From Actinospica robiniae DSM 44927 (GTDB lineage Bacteria > Actinomycetota > Actinomycetes > Streptomycetales > Catenulisporaceae): a DNA stretch of 64,000 bases. The stretch is from the NCBI RefSeq assembly GCF_000504285.1, contig NZ_KI632511.1:62001-126000 (forward strand). Direction: 5' to 3'. Numbering within the stretch: the first letter of the stretch is position 1; each line of letters opens with the position of its first letter. The notes beneath the pieces are model-generated. The model had not been told where the DNA came from, did no database searches, and saw nothing but the letters and a program-made list of their open reading frames with translations. A program made the position numbers and the translations under genes. This document shows, in pieces, positions 27,551 to 35,945 of the stretch.

Positions 27551-27635
27551 GCCACCGCCCGTGCGGTGCGGCGGCGTCGCGCCCTCGCCCCGTCCCCGTT
27601 GCCCGGGACCGGAGCGAAGGCGCGAGCACCTGGCC

Positions 27636-29309
27636 TCAGCCGAAGTAGCCGGTATAGGTGGTGGCGAACTGGTTGCCGCTGAACACATCCCAGTTGATGG
27701 ACCACGCCATCAGGCCGCCCAGAGCCGGGTAGGTGCCGAGCGGCTTGTAGCCGCCGCAACTGCTGCCCTTCGTCAGGCAGTTGAGCGCGCTGTCGAGGTC
27801 GGAGGCGCTGACGGCGCCGTTGCCGGCGTACTGGTCGGCGGGCAGGCCGATGGTGACTTGGCTCGGGCTGAGCGCGGGGAAGGTCTCGCCGGTGCCGGCC
27901 ACGGTGAAGCCGTGCAGCAGCATGTCCGTCATCGCGGTCAGGAAGTCCTCGCCGCCGGTGTTGTAGTACTGCCCGTCCAGCCCCATCGTGGGTCCGGAGT
28001 TGTAGTCCTGCACGTCCAGCAGGTTCAGCTGGTTGCGCAGGCCGTAGATGACCGGGAGCCACGCGCCGGCCCGGCGGTCGGACGCGCCGGTGCTGTTGCC
28101 GCCGTAGTACTGGTAGCCGGTCTGGACGAAGAACACCTGCGGCGCCATCGCGACGATGAATCCGGACCCGTACTTGGCCTTGAGCTGCTGCACGGCCGAG
28201 ATCAGGTTCACCACAGCCGGCGTGGTCGGGTGGGTGATGTCGTTGTCGCCGCTGTTGAGCGTCAGGGACTGGTTCTCGAAGTCCAGGTCGACGCCGTTGA
28301 GGCCGTAGGTGTCGACGATCGAGCTGACCGTGTTGACGAACTCGGTCGCGTCGGACGCGCTGTTCAGGGTCACCTGGCCGTTCGCCCCGCCGATGGAGAT
28401 CAGCACCTTGCGGCCCTGGGACTGCACTGTCTTGACCCCGGCGATCAGCTGCGCCTGTGTCTGCGCGCCCGCGCATTCGCTCGCCGGGCACGGGGTGAAG
28501 GTGATGTCACCGGCACCGTTCGAGTCGGCGAAGGCGAGGGCGATCACGTTCCACGCCGCCGGGGCGTCCTGGATGTTCACATTGCCGGCCCCGTTGGAGA
28601 AGCTCGAGTGCAGGTAGCCGACCAGCGAGTGCGCGGGCAGGCCGCCGGTCCCGCCGCCACCGGTGCCGGTGGAGGTCGGCGACGCGCTGGCCGAGGCACT
28701 CGGCGACGGGCTCGCGGACTTGCTCGGCGACGCCGACGGGCTGGCCGAAGGGCTGGCGGATGCCGTGGTCGGGGAGACCGACGGGCTCGAGCCCGCGCCG
28801 GCCGGGCCGGTCAGCGCCAGGTTGTCGGCGTAGTAGGTGCCCTGGCCGTACCAGCCGTGGGTGAAGACCGTCACCGAGGTCTGCGACGCGGTGGTGGTGA
28901 AGGTGGTCGACAGCGCCGCCCAGGAGGAGGCCGAGGGCGTCCAGGTGGAGGTGCCGCCGACGATGCCGAGGTAAACGTAGGCGCCCTCGACCTCGCCGGA
29001 CAGGGTGCAGGAGGTGTTCGGCTGGACCGAGACGGTCTGGGTGCACTGCGCGTCGTCGGAGCTGCTCGCGGCGCCCGCCAGAGCGTGGGTGTCACCGGTG
29101 TAGACCGGACTGGTGACCACGGAGCCGGTACCCGCGTCGCAGGTCCAGCCGGTCAGGTCGCCGGTGCCGAAGCTGCCGTTGACCAGGATGTTGGTGCTCG
29201 CCGCCTGAGCTTGGGTGGCGAAGACGGCGCCGGTGACGGCGAGCGCCGCGACGGCTGTGGCCGCGAGCGCGGCGCGGGTGCGCTTGCCGGGCGCGGGTGT
29301 GGATGCCAT
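27636..29309 (-). CDS. Secreted GH18 chitinase with N-terminal carbohydrate-binding domain
   Basis: A 557-aa extracellular chitinase. Seen: signal peptide (GKRTRAALAATAVAALAVTG, cut near AQAAS at about 37); a CenC/CBM16-like beta-sandwich (about 38-165; NILVNGSFGTGDLTGW); a Ser/Pro/Ala linker (about 166-215); a GH18 barrel with LVGYLHSSFSNG, KVLISIGGANG, the catalytic DxDxE as DLDFE (Asp341, Asp343, Glu345), IVAMAPQVFFVQ, LDVQDYNSG and GGLMAWSINWD. This type matches bacterial GH18 chitinases of the ChiD/ChiA-like class of streptomycetes. Start: ATG 29309; AAGGGA lies 12-17 bases upstream, so GTG at 29330 is an alternative. A DasR-type site lies 72 bp upstream. Confidence 0.94.
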   Translation of the reverse strand: MASTPAPGKRTRAALAATAVAALAVTGAVFATQAQAASTNILVNGSFGTGDLTGWTCDAGTGSVVTSPVYTGDTHALAGAASSSDDAQCTQTVSVQPNTSCTLSGEVEGAYVYLGIVGGTSTWTPSASSWAALSTTFTTTASQTSVTVFTHGWYGQGTYYADNLALTGPAGAGSSPSVSPTTASASPSASPSASPSKSASPSPSASASASPTSTGTGGGGTGGLPAHSLVGYLHSSFSNGAGNVNIQDAPAAWNVIALAFADSNGAGDITFTPCPASECAGAQTQAQLIAGVKTVQSQGRKVLISIGGANGQVTLNSASDATEFVNTVSSIVDTYGLNGVDLDFENQSLTLNSGDNDITHPTTPAVVNLISAVQQLKAKYGSGFIVAMAPQVFFVQTGYQYYGGNSTGASDRRAGAWLPVIYGLRNQLNLLDVQDYNSGPTMGLDGQYYNTGGEDFLTAMTDMLLHGFTVAGTGETFPALSPSQVTIGLPADQYAGNGAVSASDLDSALNCLTKGSSCGGYKPLGTYPALGGLMAWSINWDVFSGNQFATTYTGYFG

Positions 29310-29380
29310 GGGTGGGGCGGGTCCCTTCACGAGTGCGGCCGGGCGCCACGTCGCGCCGGGGAAGTGCCGCACCAAGGATG

Positions 29381-29396
29381 ATTGGACTAGACCAAT
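29381..29396. promoter_or_regulatory. DasR-responsive element (dre) candidate
   Basis: ATTGGACTAGACCAAT, matching 13-14 of 16 positions of the dre consensus ACTGGTCTAGACCACT recalled from streptomycetes, including the core CTAGACCA. It lies just upstream of the chitinase gene, where DasR control by N-acetylglucosamine is well known. Confidence 0.75.
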
Positions 29397-29466
29397 ATCG
29401 CGGTCAATCCCGTTACCTTAAGAGACAGTCAAGTGAGGCTTGCGGAAGTCTGCGGGCGCTCGGCGC

Positions 29467-29505
29467 GGTCATGTGGCTGAGGGCGTTCACCTCAGCCACA
29501 TGACC
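29467..29505 (-). terminator. Terminator of the sedolisin gene
   Basis: GGTCATGTGGCTGAGG (29467-29482) and CCTCAGCCACATGACC (29490-29505) form a perfect 16-bp stem with a 7-base loop, about 60 bases beyond the protease stop codon. Confidence 0.8.
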
Positions 29506-29564
29506 TGAACGACGAACACTCCATCGTCGCCTTCACAGCTGCAGAACCCGTGTGCCGCGTGGAC

Positions 29565-31196
29565 CTACGGGAGCGTCCAGTGCTGGGCGCCGGTGCCGTT
29601 GCAGGTCCAGATCTGCAACTGGGTTCCTTCCGTGGTGCTGGAGCCGGGATCGTCGAGGCAGAGCCCGGATTCGGGGTTGACCAGCGAACCGTTCGCGCCC
29701 GCAGTCCACTGCTGCGCGCCGGTTCCGTTGCACGACCAGTACTGGACCTTCGTACCGGCCGAGGTGCCGCTGGAGGTCACGTCGAGGCAGCCACCCAGCA
29801 CTTGGAGCGTGCCGTTGGCCGCCACCGTCCAACTCTGGGCGGCGGTGCCGTTGCAGTTCCAAATCTGGACCGGGGATCCAGACGAGGTGCTCGAGTTGCT
29901 GTCGTCCACGCACAGGCTCGAGGAGACGCCCGAGACGATCGGACCGGTGGCACCGCCGGAACCGCCCGAGCCGCCGGAGCCCGAGCCGTTGAACGCGCCG
30001 AGCCCGTTGGGGGTGCCCAGGCCGGTCGGGCCGTCATAGCCGGACCCGGCCGTGCACAGGTACGACGGGCTGCACGAGCCGTCGGAACCGGAGGTGATGT
30101 CGTTCAGCGAACCGGAGTGCGCGTACAGGACGGAGGCTGCGGCGGAGGACGGTGCGCCGGCGAGTGCGAACACCGACGCGATGATCGGCGAGGAGACACT
30201 GGTGCCGCCGACCACACCCCAGCCGCCCTGGCCGTAGCTGTCGTAGAAGGCAACGCCCGTACCCGGATCCGCCACCGCGGACACGTCCGCGACGGTGCGC
30301 CGGGAGCAACCGGAATCTGCCTGCCAGGACGGCTTCGACTCCCAACTGGAGCAGCCCGCACCCGCGCCCGACCACGTCGTCTCGCTCCAGCCGCGCGAGG
30401 TCGAGGAGTTGCGGTTCAGGCTGGTGCCGCCGGCCGCGACCACGTACCTCGAGCTGGCCGGGAAGCTGACGCCGTATCCGCTGTCGCCCGAGCTGGCCAC
30501 ATCGACCACGCCGGCGTGGTTGAAGTCGGCGTCGGCGCCCGAGTCGCCCGACCCGTCGTTCGTGCCCCAGCTGTTCGAGATGAAGTGGGCACCGAGGCTC
30601 ACGGCCACGTTCTGTGCGCCTTCGAGATCGGTCGACTCGACGACCAGGATGTGGCAGTTCGGGCAGATCGCCGAGACCATCTCCACGTCGAGCGAAGCCT
30701 CACCGCCCCAGCCGGTGTCCCCGGGCGGGTAGTTGCCCTGCTGCCCGGATCCGTTGACCTTGCGGAAGCAGCCGTTCGCGGTGGTGCAGGAGGGCAGTCC
30801 GTACTGGGCGCGGTAGACGCCGAGATCGGATTCGAGGTTCGGGTCGTCGGCCGCCTCCATCAGCGCGACGGTCGCGCCGGAGCCGTCCGCCGAGGCGGCG
30901 GAGGCGAGGTTGTAGGCACTGCGCAGATCGCTGGGTCCGTAGCCGGACGGGGTCGCGTCGGGCTTGAGCGCCTGGGCGGAAACCGGCGCGACGTCCGTGC
31001 GGATGATGGCGTAGCAGACCGGGCCGTCGGGCTCGAGCGGCTTCGCGCAGGCGTGCTTGGTGGTGATCGTCTTCGCGGCTGCGGCGGCCGGGTGGGACTG
31101 GCCGCCGCCGGTCGCGGCGCTCGCTGCGGTCGGGGTCAGGAAGGCCGACCCGACGGCCGCGGCGATCGCCACCGCCAGGAGAAAGGGTCGCTGCAT
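29565..31196 (-). CDS. Secreted sedolisin-type (S53/S8-like) serine-carboxyl protease with ricin-type lectin domain
   Basis: A 543-aa exported protease. Seen: signal peptide (cut near ASAATGG at about 28); catalytic Glu166 and Asp170 in GWGGEASLDVEM, Asp238 in SSGDSG, and Ser333 in GGTSVSSP, the Glu-Asp-Asp-Ser layout of sedolisins, which act at acid pH; several Cys pairs. After a Gly/Ser linker (about 425-435) there is a CBM13/ricin B domain with three QxW repeats (VQIWNCNG, VQYWSCNG, LQIWTCNG). The propeptide is short, like that of bacterial S53 relatives without a long prodomain. GAGGA lies 9 bases before the ATG. Monocistronic. Confidence 0.92.
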   Translation of the reverse strand: MQRPFLLAVAIAAAVGSAFLTPTAASAATGGGQSHPAAAAAKTITTKHACAKPLEPDGPVCYAIIRTDVAPVSAQALKPDATPSGYGPSDLRSAYNLASAASADGSGATVALMEAADDPNLESDLGVYRAQYGLPSCTTANGCFRKVNGSGQQGNYPPGDTGWGGEASLDVEMVSAICPNCHILVVESTDLEGAQNVAVSLGAHFISNSWGTNDGSGDSGADADFNHAGVVDVASSGDSGYGVSFPASSRYVVAAGGTSLNRNSSTSRGWSETTWSGAGAGCSSWESKPSWQADSGCSRRTVADVSAVADPGTGVAFYDSYGQGGWGVVGGTSVSSPIIASVFALAGAPSSAAASVLYAHSGSLNDITSGSDGSCSPSYLCTAGSGYDGPTGLGTPNGLGAFNGSGSGGSGGSGGATGPIVSGVSSSLCVDDSNSSTSSGSPVQIWNCNGTAAQSWTVAANGTLQVLGGCLDVTSSGTSAGTKVQYWSCNGTGAQQWTAGANGSLVNPESGLCLDDPGSSTTEGTQLQIWTCNGTGAQHWTLP

Positions 31197-31566
31197 GTCG
31201 AAAATCCTCGTGGGTGGTGTGGCGTGAATGAGGAGATGTGCGCGCTGCGCCCGCATCCGGGGATCCCTGGGCGGATGGACGCTCGTGGCAGGACGCTGAC
31301 TTGCACGCCCCGGGACGAAGCGATCGGGCAGGCACGGAGGAAGGCCCGCGTGTGGGCACGGAACCCGCCTGGCCCGACGTGGATCCGCGGTTGCGGTCGA
31401 GTGGGCGGCGGGAGCGATCACAGCGTGACAACGTTGTCATCGACTCTCGCTGACTTGATTGATGCACCGGCCCGCGGCCTTGTCAACGGAGTCCGGGGAA
31501 ATTCGTGGCTCGGGGGCGACTCAGCACACGACCTCCGCGCAGCTGTCCACATCTAGACTTCGCCGC

Positions 31567-32091
31567 ATGAGATTGGTCGACCTCGAGATCGCTCGTCAGC
31601 CCTGGGACGATATCCCTTGCGGCTGCAGCCAGTCCGCCCGTCACCTCGCCGACCTCCTGCGACGCGCAGCTCAGAGTGCTGAAATAGAGCTGAAAGGCGC
31701 AACGGAATGCCACGTGTGGAGCCCGGTAGTGCTCTACTCGCCGGCACCCGCCGTAGCCGAGGTGGCGCTGGCCGCCCTCGCCGACGACTTATCGCAGCAG
31801 GCGCACGAGCAGTTCCTCGAGCTGCTCAACTCGCTTGTCCACGGCGAGGGCACCGACCTGCCGGAAGCGTGCGAGCGGCTCGCGAGCCGCGGCATTTGGC
31901 TGCTGTACAGGGAGCTGGCATTGGATCGCTCCATCAACGCGACGGCCACGGCCTTCGAACTGCTTGCGACGCTGGAACCGGACCGCGACCGGCTGCGGCG
32001 GGCGCAGATCGCGCTCGGGGAATCTCTGCCGTGGGACTACCGTCCCGGGATGCTCAACGACCCCCTCGACAGCTCCGCCACGGACGAATGA
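31567..32091 (+). CDS. Hypothetical protein
   Basis: I do not recognise this 174-aa soluble protein. Seen: an N-terminal MRLVDLEIARQPWDDIPCGC with two Cys, a helical SARHLADLLRRAAQSAEI, a beta-like SPVVLYSPAPAVAEVAL, and an acidic helical C-terminal half (FELLATLEPDRDRLRRAQI). No membrane segment. The ATG was chosen because the upstream frame crosses the sedolisin promoter region. Monocistronic, facing the epimerase gene. Confidence 0.6.
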   Translation: MRLVDLEIARQPWDDIPCGCSQSARHLADLLRRAAQSAEIELKGATECHVWSPVVLYSPAPAVAEVALAALADDLSQQAHEQFLELLNSLVHGEGTDLPEACERLASRGIWLLYRELALDRSINATATAFELLATLEPDRDRLRRAQIALGESLPWDYRPGMLNDPLDSSATDE

Positions 32092-32107
32092 ACCGGCCGA
32101 CTGAGGC

Positions 32108-33082
32108 TCACGAGTCGGCGTGCCTTCTACGCGCGACGAGTTCGTCTGCCGCGGCCGGCCAGCGCTCGTAGTCGAACGCGAACCCCGCTTCGAGGAGCCT
32201 CGTCGGCACCACTCTCCGGCTCTTGAGCAGCAGCTCGACATCCGAACGGAGCACGAACGCGCCGACCTGCGCCATCCACTCCGTCGCCGGCAGGCCAACC
32301 GGCCGCCGCCAGGCCTTTCGCAGGATCCGCATGAACTCGCGCTGCGGCAACGGTCCGGGCGCGGCCAGGTTGACCGGGCCGTCGAGGCGGTCGTCGGCAA
32401 TGAGGTGGCATACCGCGCGGACGAAATCGTGCTCGTGGATCCAGGAGACGTACTGGGCGCCGCCCGCGACGGGGCCTCCGAGGCCGAGCCGGGCCAGCCA
32501 GGAAAGGTAGTCGAAGATGCCGGCGCGGTCCGGGCTCATGACCATCGCCGAGCGCAGTGCGACGCGGCGGGTGCCGGGCGTGTCGGCTTCGCGCTGCGCC
32601 TGCTCCCAGGCGCGGGCGATGCGGACGCTGTACTCCCAATAGTCCGGCACCCCGGCCTCGTTGCCACCGATCACGCCGGTCGCTTCGTCGTTCGGCGCGT
32701 CGAAACGGTGGGCGTAGATCGTGGCGGTGGAGGCCTGGAGCCAGATCGCGGGCGGGGCGTCGCAGCGCGCGATGGCCTCGCCGATCACCTCGGCGGAGTG
32801 CACGCGCGAGTCCATCATGGCTTGCAGGTTCGCCTCGTTGTACCGACAGCTGACGCTGCGCCCGGCGAGGTTGATCACGGCGTCGGCGCCCTCGAGTTCC
32901 CTCGTCCACGCGCCGAGGTTCCGCCCGTCCCACGCGACCTCGTGCGTCCGGGCCGTCCGGGTCGCCTGAGCCGTCCGGTCCGGCTGACGGGTGAGGATGA
33001 CGACGTCGTGGCCCTGCGCGGCCAGGGACCTGCGCAGCAGCGTGCCGACCTGCCCGGTGCCGCCGGGAATGACAACCTTCAT
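32108..33082 (-). CDS. TIGR01777 family NAD(P)-dependent epimerase/dehydratase
   Basis: A 324-aa SDR-fold protein: nucleotide motif VIPGGTGQVGTLLRRSLAAQG, DAVINLAGRSV, QASTATIYAHRFD, YSVRIARAWEQA, RSAMVMSPD, YVSWIHEHDFVRAV and a typical C-terminal DUF1731 segment (RVVPTRLLEAGFAFDYERW). Product unknown; relatives are the YfcH/SulA-type proteins. ATG 33082 has GGGGG 5-9 bases upstream. Divergent from the DUF1990 gene across a palindrome. Confidence 0.92.
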   Translation of the reverse strand: MKVVIPGGTGQVGTLLRRSLAAQGHDVVILTRQPDRTAQATRTARTHEVAWDGRNLGAWTRELEGADAVINLAGRSVSCRYNEANLQAMMDSRVHSAEVIGEAIARCDAPPAIWLQASTATIYAHRFDAPNDEATGVIGGNEAGVPDYWEYSVRIARAWEQAQREADTPGTRRVALRSAMVMSPDRAGIFDYLSWLARLGLGGPVAGGAQYVSWIHEHDFVRAVCHLIADDRLDGPVNLAAPGPLPQREFMRILRKAWRRPVGLPATEWMAQVGAFVLRSDVELLLKSRRVVPTRLLEAGFAFDYERWPAAADELVARRRHADS

Positions 33083-33122
33083 GGAAACCCCCTTCATTGC
33101 CGAACTCAGCGTAGCAGCAGAA

Positions 33123-33136
33123 TTGAACGCGTTCAA
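33123..33136. promoter_or_regulatory. TTGAAC palindrome between divergent genes
   Basis: TTGAACGCGTTCAA is a perfect 14-bp palindrome overlapping a possible -35 (TTGAAC) with TAGGGT (33147-33152) 18 bp on, directed at the DUF1990 gene. The half-sites TTGAA and GTTCAA recur in the TetR/MFS intergenic region (34292-34325). Confidence 0.65.
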
Positions 33137-33158
33137 AAAGTGGCATAGGGTGGGCCGC

Positions 33159-33722
33159 ATGGCAGAATTCAGCTACCCGGAGGTCGGGGCGACGCGCGAC
33201 GGCGGCCCCCTGCCCGCAGGATACAAGCACGTCAAGTACCGAGCACAGGTCGGGCGAGGCCGCGACGCGTTCGAGCAGGCGTCGAGCATGGTGCTGGAGT
33301 GGCGGATGCACGCCGCGTTGCACCTGCGCCCGCGGCCGGAACGGCCACGGGCCGAGCCCGGCAGCCGGGTCCAGCTCGCGCTCGGGCCGATCCGGGCTCA
33401 GTGCGCCGTGGTCTGGGCGCTGGACGAGCCGCGGCGCCGCGGCTTCGCCTACGGAACGTTGCCGGGCCACCCGGAGTGCGGCGAGGAGGCCTTCCTCATC
33501 GAGTGGGACGACCACGATGACGTCTGGCTGACGATCACGGTATTCAGTACCGGCGCGGCTTGGTATACCCGTGCGATCGGCCCGTTGGTGCCGTGGTTCC
33601 AGCGGCTCTACGCGGTCTGCTGCGCGGCAGTCGTGCGACGCGCGGCGAATTCAGCGGGCAGTGCGGGTGGTGCGGGCGAGCACTGCGCGACCGGGGCGCG
33701 GGCCGAACATGACGGCGCGTAG
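33159..33722 (+). CDS. DUF1990 family protein
   Basis: A 187-aa protein of the DUF1990 family (function unknown): FSYPEVGATRDGGPLPAGYK, GRGRDAFEQASSMVLEWRMH, GSRVQLALGPIRAQCAVVW, RRGFAYGTLPGHPECGEEAF, WLTITVFSTGAAWYTRAIGP. The last 24 residues (Ala/Gly-rich) are read from DNA that overlaps the convergent TetR gene by 72 bases and are probably an extension. DUF1990 genes often accompany epimerase or redox genes; here it is divergent from the TIGR01777 gene. Confidence 0.88.
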   Translation: MAEFSYPEVGATRDGGPLPAGYKHVKYRAQVGRGRDAFEQASSMVLEWRMHAALHLRPRPERPRAEPGSRVQLALGPIRAQCAVVWALDEPRRRGFAYGTLPGHPECGEEAFLIEWDDHDDVWLTITVFSTGAAWYTRAIGPLVPWFQRLYAVCCAAVVRRAANSAGSAGGAGEHCATGARAEHDGA

Positions 33723-34286
33723 GGCCGGGGTGTACATGCGGATGATCTCATCGGAATTCATCGAGGCGATCGGCTCGAGGCGCAACAGGTAGCGGGTGAA
33801 GATCAGTCCGCCCATCTGCGCGCCGAAAAGCGCCGCCCGGCGCCGGCCCTCGACCCCGCCGAGGCGCTCGGCGAGGTGGGCGAGCAGTTCGCCGTGCATC
33901 GCCTCGCGCACGAGCTCGCCCATCCCCGGGTCGAGCACGACCCCGCGCAGCATCGCGACCAGCGGCTCGCCGGTGCACGGGTCGTCCCACGCCTGCAGCA
34001 GCGCGGTCAGCGCCCGTTCGGGCAAAGTGGCCAGGTCGCCGGGCAGTTCCTGGCGGGCGACCTCGAGCGGATTGGCCGTCAGCGCCAGCGCGGCGCCGAA
34101 CAATCCGCGCTTGGAGCCGAAGAAGTAGCTGATCAGCGCGGCGTCCACGTCCGCTTCGGCGGCCACGGCGCGCATCGTGGTGCCTCCGTAGCCGTTGGCC
34201 AGGAACAGGCGCCGGGCCGTCTCGAGGATCTGCTCGCGCGTGTCCGGTCCCCCGGCCCTGCGCCCGCGCCCGGGCGATTTATTCAT
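33651..34286 (-). CDS. TetR family transcriptional regulator
   Basis: A 211-aa repressor: helix-turn-helix TREQILETARRLFLANGYGG, TTMRAVAAEADVDAALISYF and FGSKRGLFGAAL, followed by a helical ligand domain of the tetR_C_17-like type. Divergent from the MFS exporter gene, so it most likely represses that pump and is relieved by a drug ligand. ATG 34286 is the start that keeps the basic tail MNKSPGRGRRAGG. Confidence 0.93.
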   Translation of the reverse strand: MNKSPGRGRRAGGPDTREQILETARRLFLANGYGGTTMRAVAAEADVDAALISYFFGSKRGLFGAALALTANPLEVARQELPGDLATLPERALTALLQAWDDPCTGEPLVAMLRGVVLDPGMGELVREAMHGELLAHLAERLGGVEGRRRAALFGAQMGGLIFTRYLLRLEPIASMNSDEIIRMYTPALRAVMFGPRPGRAVLARTTRTAR

Positions 34287-34291
34287 CACGG

Positions 34292-34325
34292 TTGAAATGG
34301 TGGGCCCGCCGGAGCGAACGTTCAA
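34292..34325. promoter_or_regulatory. Candidate TetR operator in the MFS/TetR intergenic region
   Basis: TTGAA (34292-34296) and GAACGTTCAA (34316-34325) use the same TTGAAC/GTTCAA half-sites as the palindrome at 33123-33136. Placement between the divergent starts fits a shared operator. Confidence 0.45.
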
Positions 34326-34377
34326 GCACGGCCCGCCCGGGCCGGCGCCGAAACCCCGCACCGTCAAGGAGACCGAG

Positions 34378-35916
34378 ATGCCATCCGCAGCCGTACCGAT
34401 CCCCGCGCCCGGCCCCGTCGGAGTAGGTGGTGGGCGCGCCGACGCCGGCCCGGTACGCCACGGCCCTGTGCTCGCGGTGACGTGTCTGGCCCTGGGCACC
34501 GTCGTCGCGGCGATGGCGTCGCTGAACGTCGCGCTGCCCTCGATCGCCCGCGAGACGCACGCCGGGCTGACGCAGCTGACCTGGATCATCGACGCCTACA
34601 GTCTGGTGTTCGCCTCGCTGCTGCTGCCGGGCGGCGCGCTCGGGGACCGGTTCGGGCGTCGTAGGACCCTGTTGATCGGTCTAACGGTGTTCGGCCTGGC
34701 GTCGGGAGCGGCGGTGTTCACCGCCACCCCGGCTGTGCTGATCGCGATCCGTTGCGTGCTCGGCTTCGGCGGGGCGCTGGTGATGCCGGCCACGCTGTCC
34801 ACGATCACCAGCACCTTCCCGCGCGAGCAGCGCGCACGCGCAGTGAGCGTGTGGGCGGCCGTGGCCGGGGCGAGTGCGATCGTGGGCGTGCTGACCACCG
34901 GCGCACTGCTGACGCAGTGGTCGTGGCGCTCGGTGTTTCTGCTCAACGTCGTGCTCGCCGCGGCCGCGCTCGTCGGCACCATCGCGGTCGTGCCCGAGTC
35001 GGCCGACCCGGACGCCCCGCGCGTCGACGTGGTCGGAGCGTTGATCTCAGTGGTCGGGCTGTGCGCGCTGGTCTACTCGGTGATCGAGGCGCCCGAACGC
35101 GGCTGGGCCAGCCCGGCCACCCTCGGCGGCCTCGGCGGCGGGCTGGTGGTCATGGCCGTGTTCGTGGCCTGGGAACTGCGCCGGCGCGACCCCCTGCTCG
35201 ATCCGCGGCTGTTCAAGAACCCGGCGTTCGCGGCCGGCACCGCCTCGATCACGTTGCAGTTCTTCGCCTTCTTCGGCTTCATCTTCGTGATCATGCAGTA
35301 CCTGCAGCTGGTGCGCGGCGACGACCCGCTGCCGGCCGCCGTCAGCGTGCTGCCGATGGCGGCCGGGCTCATCCCGGCCTCCCGCCTGGCCCCGCGGGCC
35401 AGCGAGAAGTTCGGCGCCCGCGCCTGCTGCGCGCTCGGGCTCACGCTCGCGGCGCTCGCCCTGGCCTGGCTCGCGCAGATGAACGCCACCACCGCGTACT
35501 GGCACCTCGCCGTCGGACTCGTACCGCTCGGGGTCGGGATGGGGCTGGCGATGACGCCCGCGACCACCGCCGTCACCGACGCCCTGCCGCCCGCGCTCCA
35601 GGGCGTGGGCAGCGCGGTCAACGACCTGTCCCGCGAGGTCGGCGGCGCCCTGGGCATCGCCGTGCTCGGCAGCGTGCTGAGCGCCGTCTACCGGGCGAAC
35701 CTCCCGCTGCCGCACATGCCCGTCGCCGCGGCCGACGCCGCCCGCTCCTCCCTCGCGGTGGCCGCTAACATGGGCGGCCCGGTCCGCGCCCAGGCCCAAA
35801 GCGCCTTCCTCGCCGGGATGCAGTCAGCGCTGCTCAGTGCCAGCGCAGCCGCACTGCTCGGCGCGGTCGTGGTGGGAGTGCTGCTGCGCCGCCGCAACGC
35901 CGGGACGGCGCAGTAG
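34378..35916 (+). CDS. MFS drug exporter, DHA2 (14-helix) family
   Basis: A 512-aa proton-driven efflux protein with 14 predicted transmembrane helices. Seen: motif A GDRFGRRRTLLIGLTVFG after helix 2, LTWIIDAYSLVFASLLLPGGALG in helix 1-2, motif C-like AVAGASAIVGVLTTGALL in helix 5, and a late PALQGVGSAVNDLSREVGGALG (first part given) typical of DHA2 pumps. AAGGAGA 6 bases before the ATG. Divergent from its TetR regulator. Confidence 0.94.
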   Translation: MPSAAVPIPAPGPVGVGGGRADAGPVRHGPVLAVTCLALGTVVAAMASLNVALPSIARETHAGLTQLTWIIDAYSLVFASLLLPGGALGDRFGRRRTLLIGLTVFGLASGAAVFTATPAVLIAIRCVLGFGGALVMPATLSTITSTFPREQRARAVSVWAAVAGASAIVGVLTTGALLTQWSWRSVFLLNVVLAAAALVGTIAVVPESADPDAPRVDVVGALISVVGLCALVYSVIEAPERGWASPATLGGLGGGLVVMAVFVAWELRRRDPLLDPRLFKNPAFAAGTASITLQFFAFFGFIFVIMQYLQLVRGDDPLPAAVSVLPMAAGLIPASRLAPRASEKFGARACCALGLTLAALALAWLAQMNATTAYWHLAVGLVPLGVGMGLAMTPATTAVTDALPPALQGVGSAVNDLSREVGGALGIAVLGSVLSAVYRANLPLPHMPVAAADAARSSLAVAANMGGPVRAQAQSAFLAGMQSALLSASAAALLGAVVVGVLLRRRNAGTAQ

Positions 35917-35945
35917 CGCGACGGGTCGTGCTGGCGACGTCGGAC

